A stretch of 64,000 nucleotides of DNA, taken from assembly GCA_000328365.1 (NCBI GenBank), contig KB312261.1, forward strand, positions 1 to 64,000, read 5' to 3'. Shown here piece after piece: positions 36,556 through 54,555 of the stretch. The position numbers and the translations under genes are program-made. The notes under the pieces were generated by a model. That model searched no databases. It was not told the DNA's origin and worked only from the letters and a program-made list of their open reading frames with translations. The stretch is from Capitella teleta. Lineage: Eukaryota > Annelida > Polychaeta > Capitellidae. Numbering within the stretch: the stretch's first letter is position 1; each line of letters opens with the position of its first letter.

Positions 36556-38217
36556 TTACCAGCCTGTGGGGTTGAATTCAGGTCGGATCATTGCCGCCTC
36601 TTGCCGACGACGTTCCGCCTTCTGCAATTGGTTGCGGTTCTCGTAGCCTCGCTTGGCCTCGCCTCGGTGCGCAAGGTATTCCCTCAAGTTCTGAAGAAGC
36701 TCGGTGATTTCATTGTCTCCTCCTGACCTCTTCCAGAAGCCCTCGAGGTCTTCACCCCTTTTCCAGAATTTATCTTCTCCATCCTCAACAGCTCGTTTTC
36801 CCACAGTGTTTCCCTCTGTGTCAGAATTGTTTTCGTCCCAAAGTTTGCTTAAGGTCCGCGCATGGGCTTGCTTGGATGGCGCGCACAGAACGAAGGGCAC
36901 CAGAGAGACAAGGAATACAAGGACGGTAACTGAGTAGCTGCGCATTCTGTGGAGAAGTGATGTGAAAATGTAAGACAATGTTGGGATTGAGTTACACACA
37001 CATAGAATAACATAAAAACTACATCCTTATAGGTATGATGTCGTCTGTATAGAGTTCATGTTTCTTTTGTTCCGCCCTCTGACAACCTGTGCAAGTTCCC
37101 ATCGACATACACCCATAGGCACCTCAGACAAGAATGACTCTATTCAGCATTTCTTGATTTGATGTTCAGCCAATTGCTAGTGCTGTGCATGGAACGCGTA
37201 ATCAAGCCTGAAATCTGCTTCCCTTTCTGTCACAAACATGAATGGAGGGAGAAGGAAAGAGGAAGCTGCAGTTATTATTCCCACCCCTGCTGTCACATTC
37301 CGACCGCTTTCATCATCAAAGGTGTCGTTATTATGCAAGAAATGCACAAAAAATTTACACAATGAAAATTACTTGGCATAACAATGTTCTTCGTAAAAGC
37401 TATGACGTGTGTGCCCTTGAAATACTCTTGACAAAATTTAGGGTTCATATTTTATGGTGTAAATGTTGTACATGTATTATATCTATGTATAGCGGGGGTT
37501 GAATCTCAATTGCAGTTGAACTACCGACATCGCATAATAATTATCTAAGCGTACGAGGTATTAGTATAATGAGTTTTCATTCTTCAAAAACATGGCATGA
37601 ATCAGTTTGATTATGGAGGACACATAGTATAGTGTAATTTTGCACCTTTGATATACTTGTTTCTTTTATTTAATGATTAGGTATTTTAGACTTTATGATT
37701 TACTCTTGAGAGAGCGAATTTACCTGGAATGAACAGCATTTCGTCCGCACTGCATATACTTGAAAAAGTTGGACAAACTTGGATAAAAGGCTAGCTAGTG
37801 TTGGTAAAATATAGTACTGCAACCACAGGCATATGCAATGTTCTAAATGGTATTAGAGGTAACGCTACTACCGTAATGTATTGATATAATCTTTAACTTC
37901 AGTACAATTCTGACCAGATATGTCACTGAAAGATCAACTGGTTATGCAATGGGAACTACCAAAAACACCCAATGGAAATGCAATGTCTGTTCTCGGGGAA
38001 ACCTTTTTAACGCAGTGCAAATACCAAGGAAAGTTTACTTTGCCTGCATATTCAAGAACACACCAATGATTCAGACGTTGAAATTTTGTAAACAAGATTA
38101 AACTATGAAAGTGAACTTACTTGTGGGTTGTGCTGAGGTTCGGGGGAGAATACAAGGGTTGTGAAGAAGTACCAACGAGAGGTGCGACTCTATCCTTTCG
38201 TTTAGACAGCTACCGAT
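36556..38217 (-). CDS. Secreted neuropeptide-like precursor with FW-KR units
   Basis: The coding part is one exon (36945-36556, 129 residues) preceded by an acceptor (CTCCACAG) one base before the ATG. A non-coding first exon (about 38217-38121) ends in a consensus donor (GTAAGT), with a TATA box just upstream. Residues 1-21 are a signal peptide (MRSYSVTVLVFLVSLVPFVLC). Lys-Arg sites divide the rest: a 28-residue leader, AVEDGEDKFW, GEDLEGFW, a 24-residue amphipathic stretch containing EITELLQNLREYLAH, and a tail ending in FNPTGW. The two short products share an acidic body and C-terminal Phe-Trp; neither has Gly for amidation. This organisation is that of a neuropeptide or peptide-hormone precursor, processed by prohormone convertases in the secretory route. 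I do not recognise the family. It could alternatively be a granin-like secretory-granule protein. Confidence 0.75.
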
Positions 38218-38243
38218 GATGTCAACACTGTGGGTGCCGACCT

Positions 38244-38251
38244 CTTATATA
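38244..38251 (-). promoter_or_regulatory. TATA box of the neuropeptide-like gene
   Basis: The minus strand reads TATATAAG here, about 125 nt upstream of the first-exon donor at 38121. Transcription would begin near 38214-38219. A CRE-like TGACGTCT lies about 235 bp further upstream, at 38484-38491. Confidence 0.65.
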
Positions 38252-38483
38252 CACTCTTCTGCTGTGCGCGACACCCCCTCTCTCCGACACCAAAGAAAAC
38301 AATCAGGCAAGTTGCAGATCAAACACAGAAGGATGCTTTTAATCTGCAATATCCCAATCTTGGTTGTTGAGAATAGTAACAGTGATTGAACATAAAAGTC
38401 GGGTTTAATTTCACGAGGGACCCGGTAGCCGTGCTTCATTGTCCGTGTGTTGATTAATGGTTGGATCCTTCACCCCTCCGCTG

Positions 38484-38491
38484 ACGTCTCG
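38484..38491 (+). promoter_or_regulatory. CRE-like site upstream of the neuropeptide-like gene
   Basis: TGACGTCT is one base from the full cAMP response element and lies about 270 bp upstream of the inferred start of transcription. Such sites are common in neuropeptide promoters; function here is an inference. Confidence 0.3.
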
Positions 38492-38576
38492 CTAGGGAAA
38501 CAAAGAACGCCCACGGAGGCTCGACCAAACGCTCAAAGTGGAGAGCAGATTGTTGATCTGAGAAGTGGATGGAATA

Positions 38577-38966
38577 TTAAGCGAAAAACGGTTCGCGACG
38601 CCGATTGATCATGGCTAGTGACAAAAGATCAACGACAAGTCGATTGTCATTTTCGATATTTGATCCTGAACCCCGCACCTTTCTTGGGTTGCTGATGAAT
38701 CTGTCTTTGTGGAGTTCCTCCGGTGTTTCTGACTGCAGTGTCACGCACTCAAGACAAAGACTGCTCTGACAGACTGCCGACAGGTCAACTTGGCTCAACA
38801 CTTCAGATGTGGTGGAGGGAAGTGACCGCGCTGTGTTCAACAAGCTCTGATCTAGGAACACACCATTGGTAAAAACCGAAGTTTGAATACCAGATTCTGT
38901 CAAATTCCAGCATTTTTTGTTGTAACTATACGGCTTGAGAATGAGCAGACAAATATCATTTATAAC
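38577..38966 (-). other. Possible 3'-terminal exon of an unknown gene
   Basis: The minus strand is open for about 130 codons from a possible acceptor (CCTATACCTAG) at 38967 to a TAA at 38577. The predicted segment is Ser/Thr/Leu-rich with a Cys cluster (CQSSLCLEC) and ends in NRRREPFFA. No domain, Met start or upstream exon was identified. It could be the last exon of a gene whose other exons lie to the right, or a chance frame. Confidence 0.22.
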
Positions 38967-40989
38967 CTAGGTATAGGTAAAATCAGAAAAAAAAGTTTTT
39001 TTTTAAATAGTAAAATTGCTCCATGCATGCTAAATTTTGATTACATTACTTTATAAACTTTTGATTATACGAATAGAATCAAGCCTCATCTGGAGGATTT
39101 ATTTTTGCCATAAAAGTCTTTGCACCATAAAATGACAAAGGCGACTTACCCTGGGACCTTTAACATGTGATTTTAATCAGTACCCTGGTTGCACATCATC
39201 AATTCCGTTATTGGCGTCTCTGTCTGTCCTGTTTCAAGGTCATTCGCGAAGAAAGAGAGACTTTCAGACGCTTATATCTATCTATCTCGTAATAAGCCCT
39301 GTGTTGACCATTAGTGAAGTGCTGCTCACCACGAAGTGAAAGCTCTATTTTGAAATGTTTCAACCAAAGTGGCTATTCGAAATGGACATATGATAAGACA
39401 ACACATATGGAAGTACATGAACGTTTGAAGGTCATTGTATGTGCAATTGTGCATGCGGCAATAAATGCGTTGTTAAATCTTACTGGCCTGCCACACTGGC
39501 GTATCAATTACTTGATTTGAATTGACCTCATTGGCTTATAAATCGTTAATTAGGTGAGCAAGAAAACTGATTTTATTCCGCTGTGTAAATCAGTTTTAGC
39601 CTACGTGGACACGATGTGGAGTGTCTGCGATCTTATGAAATTAAGGGAATTGACATAGAGAGAATGAAGATAAGTCAAAAGTTGTCAATTTGAGGACACC
39701 ACTCACATCACTGACATCAGTCATGACGAGCCTCTTGGACCTTAGCATTTTCCTCATTTTGAACCACCTTATGGTTTTGTCAAATGCTTTTGCAAAATCT
39801 TAGCTCCTACACGGTGTTACGTTTCATAATGGAATACAGAATATTGTGGTATGCAGTGAAGTCCATGCTGCACACACCCCGATAAGTGCAATATCCCATA
39901 ATATAAATTATGTAAGTGCATGTACTTACAGTATAATACGTTTGGGTTATTTTCCTCTGGTAAAATTATTGCGTAAGAATCGGCAATAATTTCTTCATTG
40001 CCATATGTTGTTCAATAGTTCAATTGTACATGCCGGATGTCTTATTGGGTTCTCATATAATAAATGAATGTTTGTGACGCCATGAAACCCGGATTGCAAA
40101 TGGCGGCATCTGGGTTAAGAGCCGAAGCGATCTTCAACAGCGTTCACGCTCCCACAATTGCCGTCATTACCGTAAAACAACGACGCGCATTCACGAATGT
40201 TGTACGGCAACACTTTAACCCATGAGATAATATTCTGAATCAATTATTACTATTTATGGGTAAATAAATTAAGGACTTGAGGCTAAGCCTTAAAAAGACC
40301 TTCCGTTGCAAATTTAAAGCTCATGCATGTAAGGAAAGAGCACCCAGGGGAAGATGTCAGGTGTTCACGAGAGGAGAGGGGGTGGGGTAGGGATACCTGA
40401 TTACCTGTGCATATGTTTCTAAGAGAGGGTCACGCGTTGAAAGGAAAATCATCCTGCTTCGAATAAGGTCATTGTGCAGTGGGTTTTGGTTTCGGGCAAC
40501 GACTGCAAAGTCGTGCCTTGTTTGGGCTCCACGAATAGATTGACATATCAAAGGATCTATACTTCCTTTCAATTCTGTCTGCTGTTCAGTTTTTAAAATG
40601 TTGACCCCTAAATCGGTTAATCCCTCTCAAACCTTAGTTATATTAATACTGACCCAAATAAATCGATTAACACAATCCCGTCGAATTACACTGCAAACAA
40701 CAAAAGAAATGCAACGCAACAGAAATACCCATTACTCAATCAATCGCGGAAATAATGTCATGAATGTTTTAATAGTAGTTAAACGGGATCCACAGGCGGA
40801 TTGTGGCGGCTTCGAAATCGACATGCGTGTCAATTTCAGTCGTGTATAGAAAGCAACAGAAAATCTGGGTTTTCACCCTAAATTCACCCAAACAATAGAC
40901 GTGTCGATTTTGGTTGGGTTGCATTATATAGCCCGCGTGTCCATTTCATTCCCAACCGATTCTAACCAAAGTTAAAGATAAATACTCTA

Positions 40990-41180
40990 GAATAATTGCG
41001 GAATCTGTTTATTAAAATGACGTCTCAAGTGCTCTATAAGTGCTGGCTATTCCGATGTTTCCGACCGGGCCCACATGAGGCGTCTCTGGCGGAGTGGAGG
41101 GGTCAGGATTGGAACTCAGAATGGACGGCGAGCAGTGAGCTCAGCATCACGAAGCCATCGCCTAACCGTGTCCGCACATA
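40990..41180 (-). mobile_element. Probable tRNA-derived SINE fragment (family B)
   Basis: On the minus strand a tRNA-like head is visible: a D-arm-like GGTTAGGCGATGG and, about 45 nt later, AGTTCCAATCC at 41116-41106. The latter matches the pol III B-box GGTTCRANNCC with few changes. It is followed by a typical TGACCCCTCC run-out. No second copy or target-site duplication was found in the window, so this remains tentative. Confidence 0.4.
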
Positions 41181-43508
41181 TCACGCGACAATACCATTGA
41201 AGAATTGTGTAATTCATCTATAACAATACAACCAAATTTCGACGGTTAAAGATGCTGTAGAAGAGAGGAATCGGTTCCGGAGATCCGGAATCCGGAAGGC
41301 TTTGTCCTGGCGCCAATTGGTCACTTTAGCTCCGCTTGTGTCAGCTCTGTCTCGGATCAGTGAAAACAAAGAGTTACAACTGAGGTGGCACATATCCCAA
41401 GTTTATGGAATAATGGACTCGAGTACCTTATCCCATTGATAATCAGTCATCATAACGTTTCCTTATGCGAGGTCCTTTATGCCACCAACACAGTCATAAC
41501 TCAAAACGCATCTAGGGAGGGGGAGGGGGTGGCTAAGAATGCCTCATGACAAAAGAACCAGGGCAGCATCCAGGGATGATTATGACAAGATATAATAAAC
41601 CATGTTTTTTTTAAAGCATGAATCATATCATTTCGATGTACACACCGTAATTCCGTTGATTAATGGGTTAAATGTATTATAATATTTCATCGTGTATGTT
41701 TCATCACACGATAGGATTCCCCCCATATGAACATAAAATACTACAAGATTTCGTAAAACTTCGTGGACGATGAAAAGTAATTGCAGGCGATAAATAGATT
41801 TATTACGATTCTTGCTCAATTGAACTGTGAAAAAAAAAAAAAAAAAAAAAAAAAATAGAAGAAGAACATTTTCGCCAATTTATGTGGTCGACAAAATGCC
41901 CGCCATTGACGATTGATCAGAGGCTGATCTACCCGCTTCCAAAGTGTCTTGGTTTAGCGTTATGATAAACATGTTTATGCGACATGATTTCCACCAAGTA
42001 TTACAGTTGTAATTGTTTAAATTCGCTGATTTGTTCACATTTAATGGTTTTGTGAATGCATTGATATAATATATATAATTATGTATATTTCGTTTGCCCA
42101 AGTGCTTCGGCTGGGGGGTATGACGTCATAAATCCTATTTTTCTATCTAATTAAATGAGCTTTTTTGAAGCCGCATATGGCAACAACAAATAAAGAAGAA
42201 AGGAAAAAAGTAAAAAGAAAAAAAAGAAAAAAAAAAAAAAAAAAAACATGATAATTATATATGTCCTTTCCCGAACCAAGGTCTGTCTGATCATTTTTTT
42301 TTCCTGCTTTGACCTTTAAATATGTGTTGAGGGAAACATGACGACTCTTCTATACAAGTTGAAGAAGATTGTAGTGTTGTAATTGGGAAACATGCCCCGA
42401 ATGTGCAGAAGGATCCTAATTTTCAGCCTTTTCACGGATTTTAGCGTTCCAGTAATTCGGATCGGCTGCGCGGCTTCCGATTCGGCATTGATCACGTTAA
42501 AATAAATCACTTTACGATTCCGTCAGTGCTCCCCATTGAAAAACCGAAATCGACGGGAATAACTGAATATTCGTGTTATGTTTTCACGGATGTTTTATAC
42601 TCCTACATGCACCAATATTCCAAGTAGGATTTAATGAAGAAACACGATACCTAGAACACGTTATAGTGCAGTTGGCATAGAGACTAATGACAATTGGATG
42701 GTGCCTACGAGGTTTTGATTTTGTCTCCAGAATGATCTTGGATACCATTTAACATTGGCGACTGACACCGGGTTCACGTACACGACACAGACAGTGACCC
42801 GAAGGTGTTCGATCGGATTTATATTTCCAATATTTCTCAAATCTAATTAACTTGGTGATGGCAAAAGAGACAACAGAAATCAATAGGTCGTACAAGTCAA
42901 ATGCATCTTGCGTGTGCAGTCATGTATGCGTACATATTACGTCCTTCAATCAGCAGTCTATTGGCTATACGTCGCCTTCAAGCGATCGGATACGCGAATT
43001 TTTCTCCTCTATAATTATCGGACATACACGTATAATTATGCATGCACACAGTCACCACTCTTCTCTCGATGCACATGTTCTGATTGGCATCTCCGAGAAC
43101 ACTGAAAAATCCATACTTTAAATCTACCGGAAGAGAAATACAATAATGTACAATTCTTAATTATCTGTACGGTATTGCATTAATAGCATGCATGGTAAAT
43201 ATAATTGCACGTTTATGCAAAGACCTATAGGCGCATGTTGTTCATTTATTTATTTGTATTCCGAGATTTTCACCGATCCAGGTTAATTCAATTATGATAT
43301 TCACAGAGAAAAAGGCGCACTGTATTATCGCAAAAGGCTTACATATGCAATCTTATCAAAATCGGTGAAACTTATTTGCACATACAAAGCTCACCATTGG
43401 TGGACCGAGATAATTACGTGCGTATATGTGCATGCGACTAGGGCACGCACGCGCATGCATGCACAATTTCAATTACTTGTGCGCTTGTGACACATCTGCT
43501 TCAAAACC

Positions 43509-43741
43509 NNNNNNNNNNNNNNNNNNNNNNNNNNNNNNNNNNNNNNNNNNNNNNNNNNNNNNNNNNNNNNNNNNNNNNNNNNNNNNNNNNNNNNNNNNNN
43601 NNNNNNNNNNNNNNNNNNNNNNNNNNNNNNNNNNNNNNNNNNNNNNNNNNNNNNNNNNNNNNNNNNNNNNNNNNNNNNNNNNNNNNNNNNNNNNNNNNNN
43701 NNNNNNNNNNNNNNNNNNNNNNNNNNNNNNNNNNNNNNNNN
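43509..43741. other. Assembly gap (N run)
   Basis: 233 undetermined bases. Translations across this region are meaningless. Confidence 1.
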
Positions 43742-46204
43742 TTCCTCTTTCTCATCAATTATGGAGTAACACACAGTCACGCTAGTGTAACTGGTGCTTG
43801 GCTACTTGCTACTTCATGACCCAAATAGTCCCATGCGCGCCTTAAACATTTAGTCCTTGACTCGGATTATACACCATGCCTTGCACTTGCTGGCACTCGC
43901 CTCGTGACTTGATTTACACGGGGGAGGGGAGGGGGCTGTTTTCCCTGCTCGATGACATCTGTTTTTTATTTTAAGTCCGTGCAATGAAATCTGAAACGGA
44001 TGATGTTATTTACCTGTGTGATGGTTCAGTTAAGTAATCATACCTTTATAATTAGAAGAGACATTGATTATCAATCATCATATATTATTATTAGCTTCAA
44101 AACCATCTGCGTTGCTGACATTATTTTCAATTACGTATGATACGAAGACCATGAACTTCATGATATTTACAAATTATAGCAAAATGAAAAATCATTAAAA
44201 GGAAATCGAAAAGAACAAAAGGCCTCTTCGTTGATATATCAGCACCAGAAGAGTCTTACGAGGGTCTGATATTTGTTGCCGTTTTTTGGTCGACTATAAA
44301 TAATTAGAATGGATGAGTCTTATGTTTCTGTCGCGTATTAAATGTCAATAGTGTTCAATTCACGGCACACCTATTTTAAAGCCCATTGCTTCTTCATGTA
44401 ATTCATTAGACCAGTCACTGAATATGGTTGTATTTCTTTTTGGCGGAATATTAAGAAATTCTGTGGCAATTTTTATTGGTCAACCCTATTTCCACTGGAC
44501 TATAATCTTATATTCCGTCTCGCATCCATATGCAAGGAATCAATTCTACTATATGTATTTTCTTTTATAAAACAAATGAAATTATTTGCGGTGTCTGTAG
44601 ATGGCATAATATCATTAATATTTAATGTACTGCACCCGTATAATTATATGTTTCACTTTCATCATACTATTTCACGTAAATTGATAATTTTAACCGGTTC
44701 TCATCAGCAAAATATTCACGTTAGCAATTGAAGTTCGATATTTACATATTGTATTTTAAAGGAATTATTTTTCGTTTTTATGACGTAATTAGGCTATACG
44801 AAGGAGGCATCCAGGGTGAGATGTTGAAGGTTCATTTGCCCATTCGACCAAAGAATTTTTTTGTATTCGAAGTAAAATTATATTTAAATATATATAATGA
44901 CAATCAGTGAACTATAAAGCCAACTCGAGCATCAAACGCTTGCTTTTGTTAATTGTGGGCTCGATCTCAGGCAAGCGAACCAATTTCGCGTGTGCAATAA
45001 TTATATGCGTGGTACATTTCTCGAGTGCATTATTCGCCCGTTTTCCATCCGCAGTGGTTGGGATGCATTTTTATTATGCAAACATCGGCCACGATAAGCC
45101 AATTGTCTATCGAGAGATGGCACACCGATGTGTCCGTTTGTAAGTGGTTGGGAATGACGATATAGAAGACGATGACCCTGGTCAATATGCGTGGCACCTA
45201 CGCATGCAACCACTTTTCTATGTATCAAAACTCTTTTGTTTACCCATCGTATCGTGGGTGATATGGTGTTTGTTGCTCTGAATATCTCAGCTTATCGATT
45301 AAAGCTAATCGACGAATAACCATGCATGACGCAATTTCCACAAAATCCTGACGCCTCTTCCTTAGAAACCGCGGTTTTAGTACGGCATAAATATAAATGC
45401 CTAATAAACACCACACTCGTTAAAGGTGCCACACAATTGCCAATAACCACTCATGTGGTTGGTTACATAGGGTGTGGGGAAGTGAAGGTGGATGAAAAAG
45501 TCATCGAAAAATTAAATAACAATAATTTATGTTTCATTTAAATAGAGATGCCATGACGCAAATATTATCGCTTTCTTTCCACAATCAACATTTCATGTTG
45601 CGTCGTTATCGATTGGATTAGCAGGATGCTAAATGACTAATTGTATTTGTAGGTAGATGGCCGTCATTAGGCCTTTTCGATCAGATAAGGGCCTATTTGT
45701 AGACACGAAAGATTCGTTGACCATCAGAATGGTTACCGGAAAAAGAGATTGATATAATGAGTAAGTAAATGGCCGTACAATACTCAAAAGATTATTTATA
45801 CAGAATGTTTTTTTTTTTTTTTTTTTTTTTTTAACACGTTAAAACTAAAGACCTTGACAGCTTTTGTGGATTAACACACAAAGCAAAGTGAGATCTGAAA
45901 GGAGCGAGTAAACAGCTACAGGAATTCGTGTTTTCTCCTTTTAATGTCATCATCAATACCGACATGTTCAACTGAAAGCCAAGATCACAAGCTTACTTAC
46001 ATGTGGACAAACTTGCATATTGACTCAAGAAAAAATAAAATAGAAGTTAACTCAGCCCAACCGTCACAGAGGGTTATGCCGGGTGGCACGATCGGAAATA
46101 ATCACTAAATTTACACCACTATGCATGTTTATTAGGTAATACTCTTATATAGAAAGGTTTTTGTGAGGACCGTACTGTATAATTGTCGAACTTGGAGGAC
46201 TGTT

Positions 46205-46286
46205 CACTGATAAGCCTATATTAGTGAAGGTAAAATAGAAGGACTGTTTCTGACTCACTAACGTCACTGATAAGCCTATATTAGTG
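46205..46286 (+). repeat. Direct repeat just upstream of the Cys-rich protein gene
   Basis: A 22-nt sequence beginning CACTGATAAGCCTATA is present twice, at 46205-46226 and 46265-46286, exactly 60 bp apart. A shorter AGGACTGTT also recurs nearby. The pair lies 60-140 bp upstream of the start codon at 46347, in promoter or 5' UTR position. Its outer CACT and AGTG ends make each copy weakly palindromic. Confidence 0.75.
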
Positions 46287-46346
46287 GCGGTAGCGTGCGA
46301 CATTGTGCAGTATATCTCAGGCTCTTCCCGACGTCATACCTTCGCA

Positions 46347-51616
<5,270 letters not shown>

Positions 51617-52284
51617 AATTTAAGGTGAGTTGTTTAAACTTTACAATTCGGGTCAAATCGTGCATTTTGTAAAGTGCAACACGAGCTTTGAGGGAACTTT
51701 TAAAACACATCGTTTGATGTATGCTCTCGGTGTCAGATAACAAGCGGAGGAATTTAATATCTCGTCTTTTCAATACACCAGGTGTCTATTATTTGCACAA
51801 AACAAGTATTTGTATGAAGTTTATATTTGTGTAGGAATTGCACCATGTTATGACTAATGGTTCTTGCTATGAATCGTAATCTGGAAAGTGCCTTTTTTGT
51901 GTGTGTGAGTAAGAGGTCAATCTCTTGTCACCGGAAGTGTTCTAAGCGCAGGCAAAGATAATGAAATCGTCTTATTATTTTCATGCACTCGTCGCCCGTT
52001 ATAAAATTTAGTCATTTCTACGAACTTGTATATTCAAGGTTTCGACACAATCGTAGCCGGTTTCTTTTGACACCCTTCCTCTCAAAGTCTCAATCTTCCA
52101 TCGTAACAGTTTCATCAATTTTCTTTTCCACAGATCTACAAACATCTGCTACCAAAACGTCTTCCCTTGCACCTCTTCCCTCGTCCGTCCCGGGAGCAGA
52201 GCATTGACCAGATGTCTTTATGATTACTACGATGTTCACCCATCTAAACCGAAAATTTATGTGGATGTCATTTTGTACCAGCAT

Positions 52285-52449
52285 CATAACGCACCAGTGT
52301 AATGTCGAATCATAACGCACCAGTGTAATGTCGAATCATAACGCACCAGTGTAATGTCGAATCATAACGCACCAGTGTAATGTCGAATCATAACGCACCA
52401 GTGTAATGTCGAATCATCACGCACCAGTGTAATGTCGAATCATAACGCA
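52285..52449 (+). repeat. 26-bp minisatellite, six copies plus a partial
   Basis: The unit CATAACGCACCAGTGTAATG plus TCGAAT (26 bp) begins at 52285, 52311, 52337, 52363, 52389 and 52415, followed by nine bases of a seventh. Copies are almost identical; one has CATCACGC. Such uniformity points to recent expansion. Confidence 0.95.
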
Positions 52450-53067
52450 TGCTCCACTTCACTTGATCTCCACTCGTGCCTCCACACCATTCTTTCGCTC
52501 AAGTCTCTCTGATACACAACCTGCATAGTCGTCAATACTCTGTATTTATTGTATTACAAAATCTTACAAAATCAAATATAATTTATCTCGTGCACTGAAA
52601 ACTTGCCTTTCATTGAGTCCAATGTCATTGTCGACGCTGAATTTTTCACGGTGAAATTCGTAATATTAATTTTGACATTTTTTTATACGCAGTATGGAAA
52701 TTAGGAAAAGAGCTGGCTTCTTTTGTGGTTGTTAAAATGCCGTTTACATTCTATGATCGAATGTTGTTTTCCGTTTTGAGATGATATAATTATAACTTAA
52801 TTAAGAAGTGCCAAATTAGCTTTTTGCTGTATTATTCATCAAGTGCTTACGTTCAGTTTTTTTTTTTTTTTTTTTATCTTCCGGCTATGGTGCTTACGCA
52901 TATTATATTTTTCACTTAAATATATTTACCTCGTACATACCTCTTCTGGTTTTCTAGTGCAAATTTCCTTTCTTAATGTACTCTTGTTCTGCAGTAGCTA
53001 CTTGTAAGCAGAGATATGATAAGATATAGATAAAGCATTCTATCGTAATTTTGGCCTCGCGGATGGA

Positions 53068-53779
53068 TTAAAGGGAGGGAGAACTGGTTAAAAATTGACT
53101 TTGAGTCATTATTTGATGCACCATAAATGATTCCTATGCCTGGCCCACACAAGGAATATCATCGCTAACGATTTCGCGGGCGATATATTGCTAACTAGGC
53201 GTGACGTCAGCAGCTGTGATGAAACACCGAGTTCCCCAACTGTTACAATGGGCCTCGTCATATCAGCGTGTCCTGCAACTAAACCCTTGGATATTTTTTT
53301 ATTTTCTTTTCGGAAATAGATAGAATAATCATTTTGCCACCAGTCAGGCGCGAAAATTATTTTTTTTTCGCTATTTTTCTTTTTTTAACAAGCGATTTTC
53401 TAGGACACCTACCATGTTTCTCATCCTGAAACAGTAAAAAGGTCAGCCAGAGTGCACCACGCATGCGCTTTCGTTTCGTAAACAACAAAGATGTCCTTTT
53501 ATGGCGAACATGCTCTGCTCTGATTGGCTGAAATCGATAGCTTCACGAGGGGAACGGAACCAATCAGCCACCAGCCAAACCAAGCCATCAGCTGACGTTT
53601 GCCTCCTATACTTCGCAATGGAAGCCATTCTCCCATAGGCGCAATGCTAACCCCGATATTCGGAATGCATTATTTCCTTACGCTTGCATCCAGGCAGGGT
53701 GTTTTTGGCACGGAATGCTATCAATTGGTGCTATGAGTTAATAGAACATCACTTAAAATTTAGTTCCCCATCCCTTTAA
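53068..53779. mobile_element. Non-autonomous DNA element (MITE-like) flanked by TTAA
   Basis: The left end after TTAA reads AGGGAGGGAGAACT. The right end, read inward on the minus strand, is AGGGATGGGGAACT before TTAA. The two ends stay similar for about 65 bp (for example TGATTCC or TAGCATTCC at the inner edge). There is no coding capacity. A TTAA duplication is typical of piggyBac-type integration, but TTAA could also be part of the inverted repeat, so the superfamily is uncertain. Length is about 700 bp. Confidence 0.6.
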
Positions 53780-54449
53780 GTCATCCGGATGCGTTACATT
53801 GTTGAGTTATTTGCAACAGGAAGTTTCACATGTTATCCAGCTGGGTTTGATTGGTGAGTCAAGGAAATAATTACGAAATATCGCGAAATATCGCGAGTTA
53901 TTCACTCAACTCTCGCACTCAAGTCTCATGAAATTAAAGAGCTATTCATATTATTTAGCAGCTATGCATCTAAATAGTTTTTATTAATCTGGGTCATTTA
54001 TGGAAATGTTGTTTTCAGGCAGTTTTTAAAGAATTATTGAGCAGTTAATGCGTTACAAATCGTTTCAATAGGCTTTATTTTTTTATTCGAGCGGATCATG
54101 AGAGTTCATGGCAACTTTAAAGCTGTGGAATCTAATCTCTGAATAACGTTGCCGATTTCTTGTCCGTTTAATCATTTGTTCCACACTGATTAGCCAAGCA
54201 AGACCATGACTGAAGCATCGTCTTGTTATATCATGTGCACATGTCTTTATGCTGAGGCTATGCATTCAGACGACGAGCATGCGCACTGGCCCATTCATGG
54301 TTACCAGAGCAGTAACTTACTAATACTATTTGAGGTGTTATTGTGGCAAGTCATTATACAAAACAGAAGAACTTTATCAAACGACTCAATAATTATCACG
54401 AGAGTATGCTTAACAACATCAACGCAATTGGCAGGAAACAGATAACCCA

Positions 54450-54555
54450 TTTTTGTTAACCTCCCTATTTCAGTTAATTATACAGTGCAAAATTATCAAT
54501 GCCGATCAAAGTTTGTCATAAGCTTTCCTCTTACGAATAGGGAGATTAACAAAAA
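54450..54555. repeat. Short inverted repeat with 20-bp arms
   Basis: TTTTTGTTAACCTCCCTATT (54450-54469) is mirrored by AATAGGGAGATTAACAAAAA (54536-54555), with one mismatch and a 66-bp spacer. It may be a very small fold-back element or an RNA hairpin. Confidence 0.8.

Larger units (their letters stand above)
38967..46204. other. Long gene-poor region with an assembly gap
   Basis: No gene is supported over about 7 kb. It contains A or T homopolymers (41829-41855, about 42220-42246 and 45808-45832), a SINE-like fragment listed separately, and an N run at 43509-43741. Short open frames show no domains, and exons falling in the gap cannot be excluded. Confidence 0.45.

Noticed and set aside
43426-43819. 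Open frames of about 85-119 codons on both strands
   Set aside because: They consist mainly of the N gap.
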